A stretch of 64,000 nucleotides of DNA from Tenrec ecaudatus (lineage: Eukaryota; Chordata; Mammalia; Afrosoricida; Tenrecidae): assembly GCF_050624435.1 (NCBI RefSeq), contig NC_134541.1, positions 105,210,805 to 105,274,804 on the forward strand, in the 5' to 3' direction. Under the pieces are notes generated by a model. It was given only the letters and a program-made list of their open reading frames with translations. It ran no database searches and had not been told where the DNA came from. Of the stretch, positions 40,531 through 48,080 are shown one piece after another. Numbering within the stretch: the first letter of the stretch is position 1; the number at the start of each line of letters is the position of its first letter. Position numbers and translations under genes: made by a program.

Positions 40531-40754
40531 CCGTGGCTCTCAACCTTCCTAATGCTGCGACCCTTTCATCCAGTTCCTCCTGTTGTGGTGACCCTGTAGG
40601 TGGGTGTATCTGTGTGTGGACGGACCATCCTGGAGACAGATAGAGGTGTGGTGTCTTGGTTCCTAAGACCATCAGCAATATGGTCTGAGGTGACCCCTGT
40701 GAAAGGGTCATTCGACCCCCAAAGGGGTCATAACCTCCAGGTAGAGAACCACTG
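40531..40754 (-). mobile_element. SPIN-type nonautonomous hAT element, longer variant
   Basis: Ends CCGTGGCTCTCAACCT and, complemented, CAGTGGTTCTCTACCT. It keeps GACCCCCAAAGGGGTCATAACC and a central GGTTCCTAAGACCATCAGC segment that the other three copies have lost, and it is about 25-30 bases longer. Target duplication CTTTAGAA / CTTTCAAA (6/8). It lies 229 bases from the previous copy in opposite orientation. Confidence 0.9.
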
Positions 40755-40762
40755 CTTTCAAA

Positions 40763-41165
40763 GCTCTGTCTCTCAGCTAAGCCTTCAACACCATTAGTCC
40801 TTATGTTACGGGTCTCCCTTATGTGGGTGACCTGTCTTTATATTTGTCTTGCTTTTGTCCTGTGTAAGACATACTAAATGTGCTCCTTAAAAACTATTTG
40901 AGATTTGGGGTCTCTTTTGTACCCTGAAACAGTACCTAGGATGCCAGTTCATCAAATCAGATGCAGAAATCAGAGAGTAGTAAAGACACAGGAAGAATAA
41001 GACCCTGCACTCAAAAGGCACCTGCAGTGTTTCCTGCAACCCACTGCGCTACCTGAGAGACTTACTGTCCCCAAAGCATCTTCCAATGGCCAATGGCTCT
41101 TCCTCCACCTCTCCAGCTGTTCTCTTGGATTTACATTTAAGATGAGATCAGAAATTGAAAGCTAG
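40763..41165. other. Unannotated interval, no gene seen
   Basis: Unique-looking moderately AT-rich sequence between a SPIN element and a (CT)n tract. Nothing recognised. Confidence 0.35.
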
Positions 41166-41189
41166 CCTCTCTCTCTCTCTCTCTCTCTC
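41166..41189. repeat. (CT)n microsatellite
   Basis: Twelve CT units directly before the candidate element at 41190. Confidence 0.93.
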
Positions 41190-41400
41190 CACTTGCCCTA
41201 AAAAGCTCCGTGTTCTTCAGTTGTCAAAACAATGCTCTATTGCGTCCCGAAATTATCTTGTTGGTATTGAATATCAATTTTTCAATTTGTTCTTCTCTGA
41301 ATGGGGACATGGGCCTGGTAAGAAACTAATTTGCTTGTGTCATTCAAACCTGCTTCCCTTGATCAAGTCTCTGTCTGAAGTTGCAGGGAATCGTCTGTAG
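41190..41400. promoter_or_regulatory. Candidate conserved non-coding element
   Basis: Unique block: GTCAAAACAATGCTC (SOX-like AACAATG), TATTGCGTCCCGAAATTATC, a perfect inverted repeat ATTGA-ATA-TCAAT at 41266-41278 (CUX/HNF6-like ATCAAT on both strands), CAATTTGTTC, AAACTAATTTGC. No insertion inside. Confidence 0.42.
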
Positions 41401-41567
41401 GACTGAGGCAGGCGCCACTCAAAGCGGAAAAGGGGGGCTCCAAGGGCCATCTGGCGTTGAGCCTGCTTTTTGAGTTTTTGTTTTGTTTTGCTGCAGCGAA
41501 GGAACCTGGAAAAGTTTCCAAGAACTACATGAACAAAGAAAAGTTGAGCACTAAGCACCCCCAAAAC

Positions 41568-41703
41568 ACAAAACCAAACTCTCTGCCATGGAGCTAATGC
41601 TGAGTCATGGCAACCCTGGGGCAGGGTAGAGCTGCCCCTGTGGGCTGTCCAGATGGTCACTCTTTGTGGGACTCGTAAGCCCCAGCTTTCTCCCACTAAG
41701 CCT
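41568..41703 (-). mobile_element. AfroSINE, 5'-truncated
   Basis: AAAACCAAACTCTCTGCCATGG, GGCAACCCTGGGGCAGGG, CTGCCCCTGTGGGC and CAGCTTTCTCCCACTAAGC. Confidence 0.85.
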
Positions 41704-41749
41704 CTAAAACCCTTTCCATGAACACTCCGATGTATCGCTCCTCATCAAA

Positions 41750-41920
41750 ACAAACAAAGAAACCAGGTCATGTTGGACTCATGGCAACCCTACAAAGGCT
41801 ATAAATCTGTACAGGATCAGGTAGCCTCATCTTTCTCCCAAGGAGCTACTGGTGGCTTTGAACTGCCATCCTTATGGTTAAGAGACCACTGTGTAACCAG
41901 GACATCACCAGGACTCCTTT
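41750..41920 (-). mobile_element. AfroSINE, full length
   Basis: CAAAGAAACCAGGTCATGTTGG, ACTCATGGCAACCCTAC, AGCTACTGGTGGCTTTGAAC, GTGTAACCAGGACATCACCAGG. The second of two same-strand copies 46 bases apart. Confidence 0.82.
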
Positions 41921-42049
41921 CAGATTTCTCTGGACAATACTGATAAAGAAAGGATACAAAATGGATGCCTGGGATTTCCTATGAAGAGAATCCGTTCCCC
42001 ACACCCCCTTTCTATTCGCACGGGGCTTCCTGCAGTGCCACGAGGCCCG

Positions 42050-42320
42050 TGCCCACTGCCCTATACAGCCAAGTCATTATTTTTGCCTGAATCTTCAGAC
42101 ACTGAAATCCAAAGAGGTTCGTTTCGTTATTAGATTGGAAAGGAAAGAGGAAAATGGATGGGGCTTGATGATACAAATCACTTTCCCGACAAAGAGAAAT
42201 GTGCATGTACACAAAATTTCAGACAATCCAAAAAGAAGAAGAAGTATCACCGATCAATTTACATCAATGGCTTTCTGAGCGCTCAAGCGGAAAATCACGG
42301 ATCTGCCAGAGAAAGTCGGC
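42050..42320. promoter_or_regulatory. Candidate conserved non-coding element
   Basis: Unique AT-rich block: CAAGTCATTATTTTTGCC, GTTTCGTTATTAGATTGG, GATACAAATCACTTTCCCG, CCGATCAATTTACATCAATGG, CTGAGCGCTCAAGCGG. Retained CpGs and a lack of insertions between flanking SINEs. Confidence 0.42.
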
Positions 42321-42483
42321 AGCAAGCGCGGGCCAGGCATGGGTAAGCCAGGGGCAGGAGGAGTTAGTCACAAGGGAGCCCCGATCTCGGGTCCAGTCTC
42401 TCCATAATCAATTGGAAGGGTAGGGTACTCACACAGACCCATCCTTCCTCTGCCCTAGAGCATCTCTCCACAAGAGGAGGGCA

Positions 42484-42690
42484 GGAGCCTTCCTGGTGGC
42501 ATCATGGCTATGGGTTGCGCTGCTAACCGCAAGGTCAGCAGTTTGACATCAGCGACCGCTCTGAGGGAGAAAGAGGAGGCTTTGTCACTCCCCTAAAGAG
42601 TTACCGTCTCGGAAACTGGGGTGGGGGGGCTTCTACCCTGCCCTATAGGCTCGTTGTGAGTCCGAGTGGACTGGATAGCAGGGGAGTGCT
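42484..42690 (+). mobile_element. AfroSINE, full length
   Basis: AGGAGCCTTCCTGGTGGCATC, GCTGCTAACCGCAAGGTCAGC, AGTTTGACATCAGCGACC, CCCTAAAGAGTTACCGTCTCGG and tail GAGTCCGAGTGGACTGGATAGC. A G-run of seven lies in the middle. Confidence 0.9.
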
Positions 42691-42739
42691 TCGGCCTTGA
42701 GGGGTCTGGGAAACTGTCCTTCTGGTTCATCTGCCTCGA

Positions 42740-42860
42740 GCTGGAACCTGAGTCACAGTGATGCCATGCACAATGGAACCAAATACTGCCTGACCCTGAG
42801 CCCACCCTGTGATGGTCCCCCCGGGGTCCATGGTGTTTGCCCGGCTGACTTCCATTGCCT
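42740..42860 (-). mobile_element. Possible degraded RTE 3' end
   Basis: GAGTCACAGTGATGCCATGC and CACAATGGAACCAAATACTGCC resemble the complement of the RTE terminus. The rest is not alignable by eye. Confidence 0.35.
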
Positions 42861-42894
42861 GGACTGTCTCGGTCAGATCCGGCTCCTAGCTACC

Positions 42895-43002
42895 CAGAAG
42901 CTCCACTGACAGACAGGTGGAAACTGTCAGAGGGAGGTCTACGCTGCCCTGTGGGACACTACGAGTTGGAATTCACTTGATGACAGTGAGCTTGGAATTT
43001 TA
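42895..43002 (+). mobile_element. AfroSINE 3' part
   Basis: AGAAGCTCCACTGACAGACAGG, CTACGCTGCCCTGTGGGAC and tail GAGTTGGAATTCACTTGATG, then ACAGTGAGCTTGG. Confidence 0.78.
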
Positions 43003-43111
43003 GGGACTCTGGGTGGTGCTCTGGTGAGGCAAAGCCTGTGCTTTGCAGCACCAATTGACAACCACAGATTAGGGAAGGGGAGGATTACATGCCCACTTGG
43101 CAACCGTAGGG

Positions 43112-43295
43112 AAACAAATTCAAACTCACTGCCATTTAGTAGATTCTGACTCATAGGGACCCTACAGGACAGGGTAGAACTTGCCCTGTGGGTTTCTGAG
43201 GCTGTAACTCTTTATGGGAGTAGAAAGCCTCATCTTTCTCCCATCGGAAAGCTGGTGGTTTTGAACTGCTGACTTTATAATAAGCCATCAGGGCA
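43112..43295 (-). mobile_element. AfroSINE, full length
   Basis: AAATTCAAACTCACTGCC, GGACCCTACAGGACAGGG, CTTTATGGGAGTAGAAAGCC, AGCTGGTGGTTTTGAACTGC and a head end CCATCAGGGC. Confidence 0.92.
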
Positions 43296-43332
43296 CGATG
43301 TGGCCATGTGTCTTTGCCTCTCCCTGAACTAG

Positions 43333-43465
43333 GCAGGGCAGCCTGGTGGTGGAGCAGTTAAGCAGTCAGCTGCTGAGAAGTCAGTGGTTCAAATGCACCC
43401 AGTCACTCCACAGGAGAGGAGACATGGCCCTCTGCTGCTGTAAACATGACGCCCCCAGGTCTGAT
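43333..43465 (+). mobile_element. AfroSINE, 5' two thirds
   Basis: AGCCTGGTGGTGGAGCAG, GAAGTCAGTGGTTCAAATGC, CAGTCACTCCACAGGAGAGG. Ends in the TCTGCTGCTGTAAACATG region. Confidence 0.8.
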
Positions 43466-43657
43466 TCTGTGATGGGGGTGCCTTTAAATCACAGTGACCA
43501 TCATGGGTACTGAACACACTTCCCGCCCGGAGGTGCAAGATAGTAGAGTCGGGACTCCGAGGTGGGAGAAGAAGCCAGCTTGTCTTCTGGAAGCATTTTG
43601 CAAAAAGCAATCCAGTCAAAGAAGATACAGAGACTTTCAGTTCAACACAGGGCACTG

Positions 43658-43660
<3 letters not shown>

Positions 43661-43731
<71 letters not shown>
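43661..43731. repeat. (TC)n microsatellite, 71 bases
   Basis: Near-perfect TC repeat with one CC interruption. It produces a long Arg/Glu open frame on the minus strand. Confidence 0.96.
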
Positions 43732-44087
43732 AAGACAAACATGTCTCCACTGGTCACCACCAGCATGCTTAAGCACAAGTTCCAACCACCATGACAAAAG
43801 AAACTTGTGAGTGGACCAACGGCCTTGAAAGAAGGAGGCCTTTGATGAACCCAAATAAAGATCTCAAGCAAGGAGACTCGGACCATCCTATCCCAGACCT
43901 GGCTAAGGGGAGTGGGCATCGGATGCAGGTGTGGTCAGTTGGCCTGGTCGGACCCTGTAGTCAACAGGTGCTCATCATGAACCGCCAACCCTGTGCTGTA
44001 ACCTCTTAAGAATTCCCATCTTCAAGGTCCCATACGACAACTGCTATAGAGGAGGTGCAGAACAGAGGCTTAGCACACACGGAACCA
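43732..44087. other. Unannotated interval
   Basis: Unique-looking. No gene or repeat recognised. Confidence 0.35.
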
Positions 44088-44400
44088 TTGTTAGTTCATC
44101 GGTGGAATTCTTGCCTTGTGGGAGGGAGGGCCAAATCCAATCCCTGCCAATGCACCTCCTGCCCGGTCACCTCCTGTCTGTCTGTGGACACGAAGAGGAG
44201 CGTGGCATCATCAACAACAACACGATGACGGATGAGGAAACACTACACCCCCTTGGCATTGCTATAAGGCTCAATAGATGCCGGGGTGCTTCCAGACAGA
44301 CAGACTACGAAGGGTGACCCATTGAGGTACTGAGGAAAAGCAGCCAATGGAAACCCAAGGAGAATGGTCCAGGAAGTAGACTGCCTTTCTTGTGGCCAAG
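44088..44400 (+). mobile_element. tRNA-Gly-headed SINE, full length
   Basis: Head GTTAGTTCATCGGTGGAATTC, CTTGCCTTGTGGGAGGG, CCAAATCCAATCCCTGCC and CAATGCACC follow tRNA-Gly(GCC) from the A box through the B box to the 3' end. A unique middle follows, then GACAGACTACGAAGGG and GTAGC-like CAGCCAATGGAAACCCAAGG, the alternative AfroSINE body. Mutations in the acceptor stem and B box exclude a functional tRNA gene. Confidence 0.75.
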
Positions 44401-44451
44401 CCCAGGGCCAGCATGAGTTGAAGGTCAGCTCCAGCAGCTTCCCACAGCTGA

Positions 44452-44471
44452 CAACAACAACAACAACAACT
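44452..44471. repeat. (CAA)n microsatellite
   Basis: Six to seven ACA/CAA units. Confidence 0.9.
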
Positions 44472-44870
44472 CACAGACGGAGACATGGGTGTGTGACCCA
44501 CCAGCACGTGAGCATTATAAGTCTTGAGTGACCGTTAATCAGCAGGGGACAAAAAAGCACACACTTGAAGAACCGATTGGAGAAGTTATGGAATAATTAA
44601 GCCACCATCCCATCTGAGCAGCCACTCGAGGTGCAAGTCACAGAAGAGGATGCCCACTGCCTCAGGGGACACCCTTGCGAGGTGAAGGCATAAAGGCAGC
44701 TTATGAAACAGTGAGTTCTGAAAACAGAGGGAGCTTGACCGTGGAGATGAGCCTTCTGCCTCAGAGCCTTCCTGCACACATGCGCCAAGGGCAGAAGCAC
44801 GTAAGGAAGACCTCATGTTCAATCAGTGGTATAATACTCACAGTGAACTCTGTGGCTAGATTCAGAAACG
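44472..44870. other. Unannotated interval, no gene seen
   Basis: Mixed composition. Short open frames lack domain signatures. The first part may be a continuation of the SINE tail, not resolvable by eye. Confidence 0.35.
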
Positions 44871-44874
44871 ACAT

Positions 44875-44925
44875 GGTGTGTGTGTGTGTGTGTGTGTACG
44901 CGCGCGCACGCATGCATGCGCTCAC
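44875..44925. repeat. (TG)n-(CG)n alternating tract, Z-DNA-prone
   Basis: (TG)n runs straight into ACGCGCGCGCACGCATGCATGCG, giving about 48 bases of nearly unbroken purine-pyrimidine alternation. Confidence 0.92.
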
Positions 44926-45071
44926 ATAGAGGAGTCTCGACAAGAATGTGACCAGCGGTCGGTCCCGTGGAGGTTTCTGTCCTTGGGCATTGGAGGAGTC
45001 GCTGGTGTTTATTTTCTTCTCATCGGCTGTGCTGCAAAAGGCATGTGCACTGCGTGTTAGAAATGAGAGGA

Positions 45072-45222
45072 CACACGTGAACTCACAGCCATGTAGTCCG
45101 TTCTCACTGAGAGCGACTGGCCTGTGGGTTTCTGAGAGTGTAACTCTTCGCGGGAGGAGAAAGCCTCATTCTTCTCCCATGCTTCTGTTCTAAAAGAACT
45201 TGAACTGGTGACATGAATTTAG
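45072..45222 (-). mobile_element. AfroSINE, 5' end missing
   Basis: GTGAACTCACAGCCATGTAGTCC, GAGAGCGACTGGCCTGTGGG, CTCTTCGCGGGAGGAGAAAGCC. First of three same-strand units. Confidence 0.82.
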
Positions 45223-45261
45223 AACATGACACCATATGCCTGTATATCACAGCCACAAAAT

Positions 45262-45443
45262 CACAGCCCCACACAACCTGCTGCCGCCTAGACCCACAGC
45301 ACCCCTCGACAGTGTTTCTGAGACTGTAAGTCTCCAGCGGAGCAGGCAGCCTCATCTTTCTCCCTTGGAGTAGCTGGTAGGTTTTGAACTGCTGGCCTTG
45401 CATTAGCAGCCCGATACTTAGCCCGCAGTGCCACCAGAGCACC
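45262..45443 (-). mobile_element. AfroSINE, full length
   Basis: CCCCACACAACCTGCTGCCG, CAGTGTTTCTGAGACTG, AAGTCTCCAGCGGAGCAGGC, GAGTAGCTGGTAGGTTTTG, CCGCAGTGCCACCAGAGC. Second of three. Confidence 0.85.
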
Positions 45444-45446
45444 AGT

Positions 45447-45655
45447 ATATCGAACTCATTTGCCATTGAATCAAATCTCAATCTCAGGGACTCTCCAGGA
45501 CAGAGCAGATCCGACCCCACCTAATGCATCTTCAAGACTAAATCTTTATGGGACCAGAAAGCCTCATCTTTCTTCCAAGGAGCGGGTGGTCATTTCAAGC
45601 TGCTGAGCTTGCAGTTAGCAGCAGCACAATGTCGATGATGCCACCAGGGCTCCTT
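45447..45655 (-). mobile_element. AfroSINE, full length
   Basis: TATCGAACTCATTTGCCATTG, GACTCTCCAGGACAGAGC, CTTTATGGGACCAGAAAGCC, AGCTTGCAGTTAGCAGC, GATGCCACCAGGGCTCC. Third of three, ending against an RTE fragment. Confidence 0.87.
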
Positions 45656-45815
45656 GGGAGGGCTCGTCCCTGCAAAAAGGACACCGAGCTTGGTAAAGTA
45701 GAGAGTTCGTGAAAAAGAGGCGGCGCCTCCCTGGATGACATGGATCGACGCAATGGTGGCTGCCAAAAGGGATCTAGCATATCCCGGGTGGGAAAGACAG
45801 CGCAGGACTGGGCAA
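45656..45815 (+). mobile_element. RTE LINE, 3' ORF fragment
   Basis: GGAGGGCTCGTCCCTGC, AAAAGGACACCGAGCTTGG, AAAGTAGAGAGTTCGTGAAAAAG, GACATGGATCGACGCAATGG and CAGCGCAGGACTGGGCAAAG. CpG-richer than most copies. Confidence 0.85.
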
Positions 45816-45924
45816 AGTGAGTTGCACACAGATATGCTCCCTGTGGGTGAAATCAAGTCCCCTCCGGTGCCTGTATGTGAAGAACTGATCACCCACGGTG
45901 CCACCTGGGTTCCTTTGTACACCT

Positions 45925-46045
45925 ATCAAACCAAGACCAAGCTCACTGCCATCTATGCCGACTCACAGCCACCCCATGGGACAGGGTAGAACTGCCCCTG
46001 TGAGTTTCTGAGATGGCAACTCTTCTCGGGAGCAGACAGCCTACC
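45925..46045 (-). mobile_element. AfroSINE 3' half
   Basis: CAAGCTCACTGCCATCTATG, CCGACTCACAGCCACCCC, GTTTCTGAGATGGCAACTC. Body and head are lost. Confidence 0.83.
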
Positions 46046-46164
46046 GTGACACATAGTCTCTCCTCTGCCCTAACACCACTCCTCGCCGTCCATCAAGCAG
46101 ACCCGGACTCTGGGAGAACCCACGTGTGTCGGAGTGGCAATGTGCTCGCCCTGTGTGCAACAGC

Positions 46165-46290
46165 TGCTTTTCCAGAAGCAAACTGTCAGGCCTTTCTGCC
46201 ATGTGCCTCTGGGTGGACTCAAACCTCCGACCCTCCGCCAGTAGTTGAGCACTGTTACTACTGCTGCTCAGAGCACCAAGGGGCTGAAAA
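46165..46290 (-). mobile_element. Alternative-body AfroSINE, 5' half
   Basis: TCCAGAAGCAAACTGTCAGGCC, TTTCTGCCATGTGCCTCTGGG, ACTCAAACCTCCGACC, the complement of head and early body. Confidence 0.72.
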
Positions 46291-46665
46291 CCCCTCCCTG
46301 TGGCAGTCTCTTGCCCATAGCAACACACAAGGGCATCTAGGAGACCCAGCATCCTTTGGGGATTTGGGGGGAAGAAATGACGTATTTTTTGTCTCTGTTG
46401 TGTCATGTGATGGAGCCGTACTGCTGAAAGCAACGAAGGTCACAAATCGCCCAGGTGGGTCTCTTTCCTGCCTCCCCAGCACCACCCAGACCGTCAGCAG
46501 CATCTTCTTTGTGCTGGCCACAGCCGAGGCTCTGTTCTGACAAGCAGCTGGGGTTGAGTAAGCAGCCACCCTCCCCCGATTCCCCAGGCTGCAATCTTTA
46601 TGTGAAACTTGCAGGGTGAATAAGAAGAAATGCATTTGAGTGACAGTTCTGGCAAAGGGTATTTA
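46291..46665. other. Unannotated interval, no gene seen
   Basis: No repeat or domain recognised. Overlapping frames on both strands show no coding signature. Confidence 0.35.
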
Positions 46666-46669
46666 TTCC

Positions 46670-47018
46670 AAGTCCCACGGACTGCCCAAAGAACAAACAG
46701 ATCTGTCTTGAAGAATCACGGCCAGAATGCTCCTTAGAGGCAAGGGTGGCCAGACTTCATCTCACGGTACTTTGGACACGTTATCAGGAGAGACCAGTCC
46801 CTGGAAAAGGACATCATGCTTGGTAACGATTCGGGGCATCAGAAAAGGGGAAGACCCTTGACGAGATGGATGGACACAGTGGCTGCAGCCATCGGCCCAG
46901 ACAAAAGGACAATTGTGAGGACAGCCCTGAGGACAGCCCAGGCCCAGGCTGCGTCTCCTTCTATCGTACATTGGCTCGCGATGAGTCAGAACCGATTCAT
47001 TCGATGGCACCTAATATC
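46670..47018 (+). mobile_element. RTE LINE, 3' end of ORF with tail
   Basis: The least diverged RTE stretch here: GGACTGCCCAAAGAACAAAC, TCTGTCTTGAAGAATC, TACTTTGGACACGTTATC, GGAGAGACCAGTCCCTGG, AAAAGGACATCATGCTTGG, GATGGATGGACACAGTGGC, GATGAGTCAGAACCGATTC. Conceptual pieces RRDQSLEKDIMLG and RWMDTVAAAIG are intact. A small insertion around 46830 breaks the frame. Confidence 0.92.
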
Positions 47019-47111
47019 AGCCATCTTTGTGCGAGCCCCATCTCCACGGCTGGCTTCCTCAGGGTGGAGAGTGGGTTAGAACCACCCAGCTGTCATTTCA
47101 CAACTCCTTCG

Positions 47112-47205
47112 CAGCCTCGAAGTGGTCCCGATTCACTGCAGCGACCAACCCGTGTAGGGCAGAGCAAAACAGGGCCTGGCCCTGCGTCATCCTCCCACGG
47201 TTGCG
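47112..47205 (-). mobile_element. RTE 3' terminus fragment
   Basis: GTGGTCCCGATTCACTGCAGCG, AGGGCAGAGCAAAACAGGGCC and TGGCCCTGCGTCATCCTCCC. Complement of the RTE end, opposite to the copy just upstream. Confidence 0.6.
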
Positions 47206-47639
47206 GCTGGGGCCCCTGCAGCAACCGAGGCCTGCAGGCATTCCCCCCTTCCTTCTCCTCTCTGTCCTCCAGGAGCGGGAACCGATCAGAGTCCCAGCTG
47301 GGACTTGTTTTTAAATGTGGGGTGTTTCTAAATAGGGCAGGGGTCCGTGGCCAAACAATAAGAAAATGAACCTCCAAACAACAAAGGCACCAGGAAACAG
47401 CAACATGCACCATCAAGTGCGAACGCACAGAGGGAGAGAGAGCTCCTGGGGTGGAGCGGGAGGTTTTAGCAGAAAGGAGGAGATGCAAACCCTCCTGCTC
47501 TCCTCCCAAGAGGCACAGAAGTCAAAGGCCAGTGTCTGCGGAGTGGAGTCTGAGCCGGGGGTTGCATAGACCAGATACGAAGGCAAAGGATTCCTGCCTA
47601 GTCAGCCCAGCCTCATGAAGGACTGACTTCATGCTCTCC
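47206..47639. other. Unannotated interval, no gene seen
   Basis: Unique-looking. Nothing recognised on either strand. Confidence 0.35.
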
Positions 47640-48080
47640 CAAAGAACGTGAATGTAGACCAGAGGATGTACCGGTACAGATAAGAGCTGGAATCACAGGG
47701 AATCCAGGACAGATAAACCCCTCAGGACCAATAATGAGAGTAGCCATACCAGGAAGGTAAGGATAAATTGGGGGAGACAGGGGGAACCGATCAATAGGAT
47801 CTACATATAACCCCTTCCCTGGGGGCCGACAACAGAAAGTGGGTGAAGGGAGATGTTGGACAGTGTAAGACATGAAATAATAATTATAATTTATAAATTA
47901 TCAAGGGTTTGTGAGGGAGGGAGGGGGGAAATGAGGAGCTGATATTAAGGGCTCAAGTAGAAATAAAATGTTTCGAGAGTGATGATGGCAACAAATGTAC
48001 AGATGTGCTTGACACAATGGATGGATGTTTGGATTATGATAAGAGTTATACAAGTCCCAAATAAAATGAATTTTAAAAAG
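47640..48080 (+). mobile_element. L1 3' UTR, 5'-truncated
   Basis: CACAGGGAATCCAGGACAG, GGGAGATGTTGGACAGTG, TTATAAATTATCAAGGG, TGATGATGGCAACAAATGTAC, GGATTATGATAAGAGTTATAC and an end AATAAAATGAATTTTAAAAAG. Homologous over its length to 12370-12852. Confidence 0.86.

Noticed and set aside
43389..43919. Arg/Glu-rich 176-codon frame
   Set aside because: It encodes the (GA)n complement of the microsatellite at 43661-43731.
44088..44160. Possible tRNA-Gly gene
   Set aside because: The similarity is limited to a SINE head. The acceptor and B-box positions are mutated and a SINE body follows.
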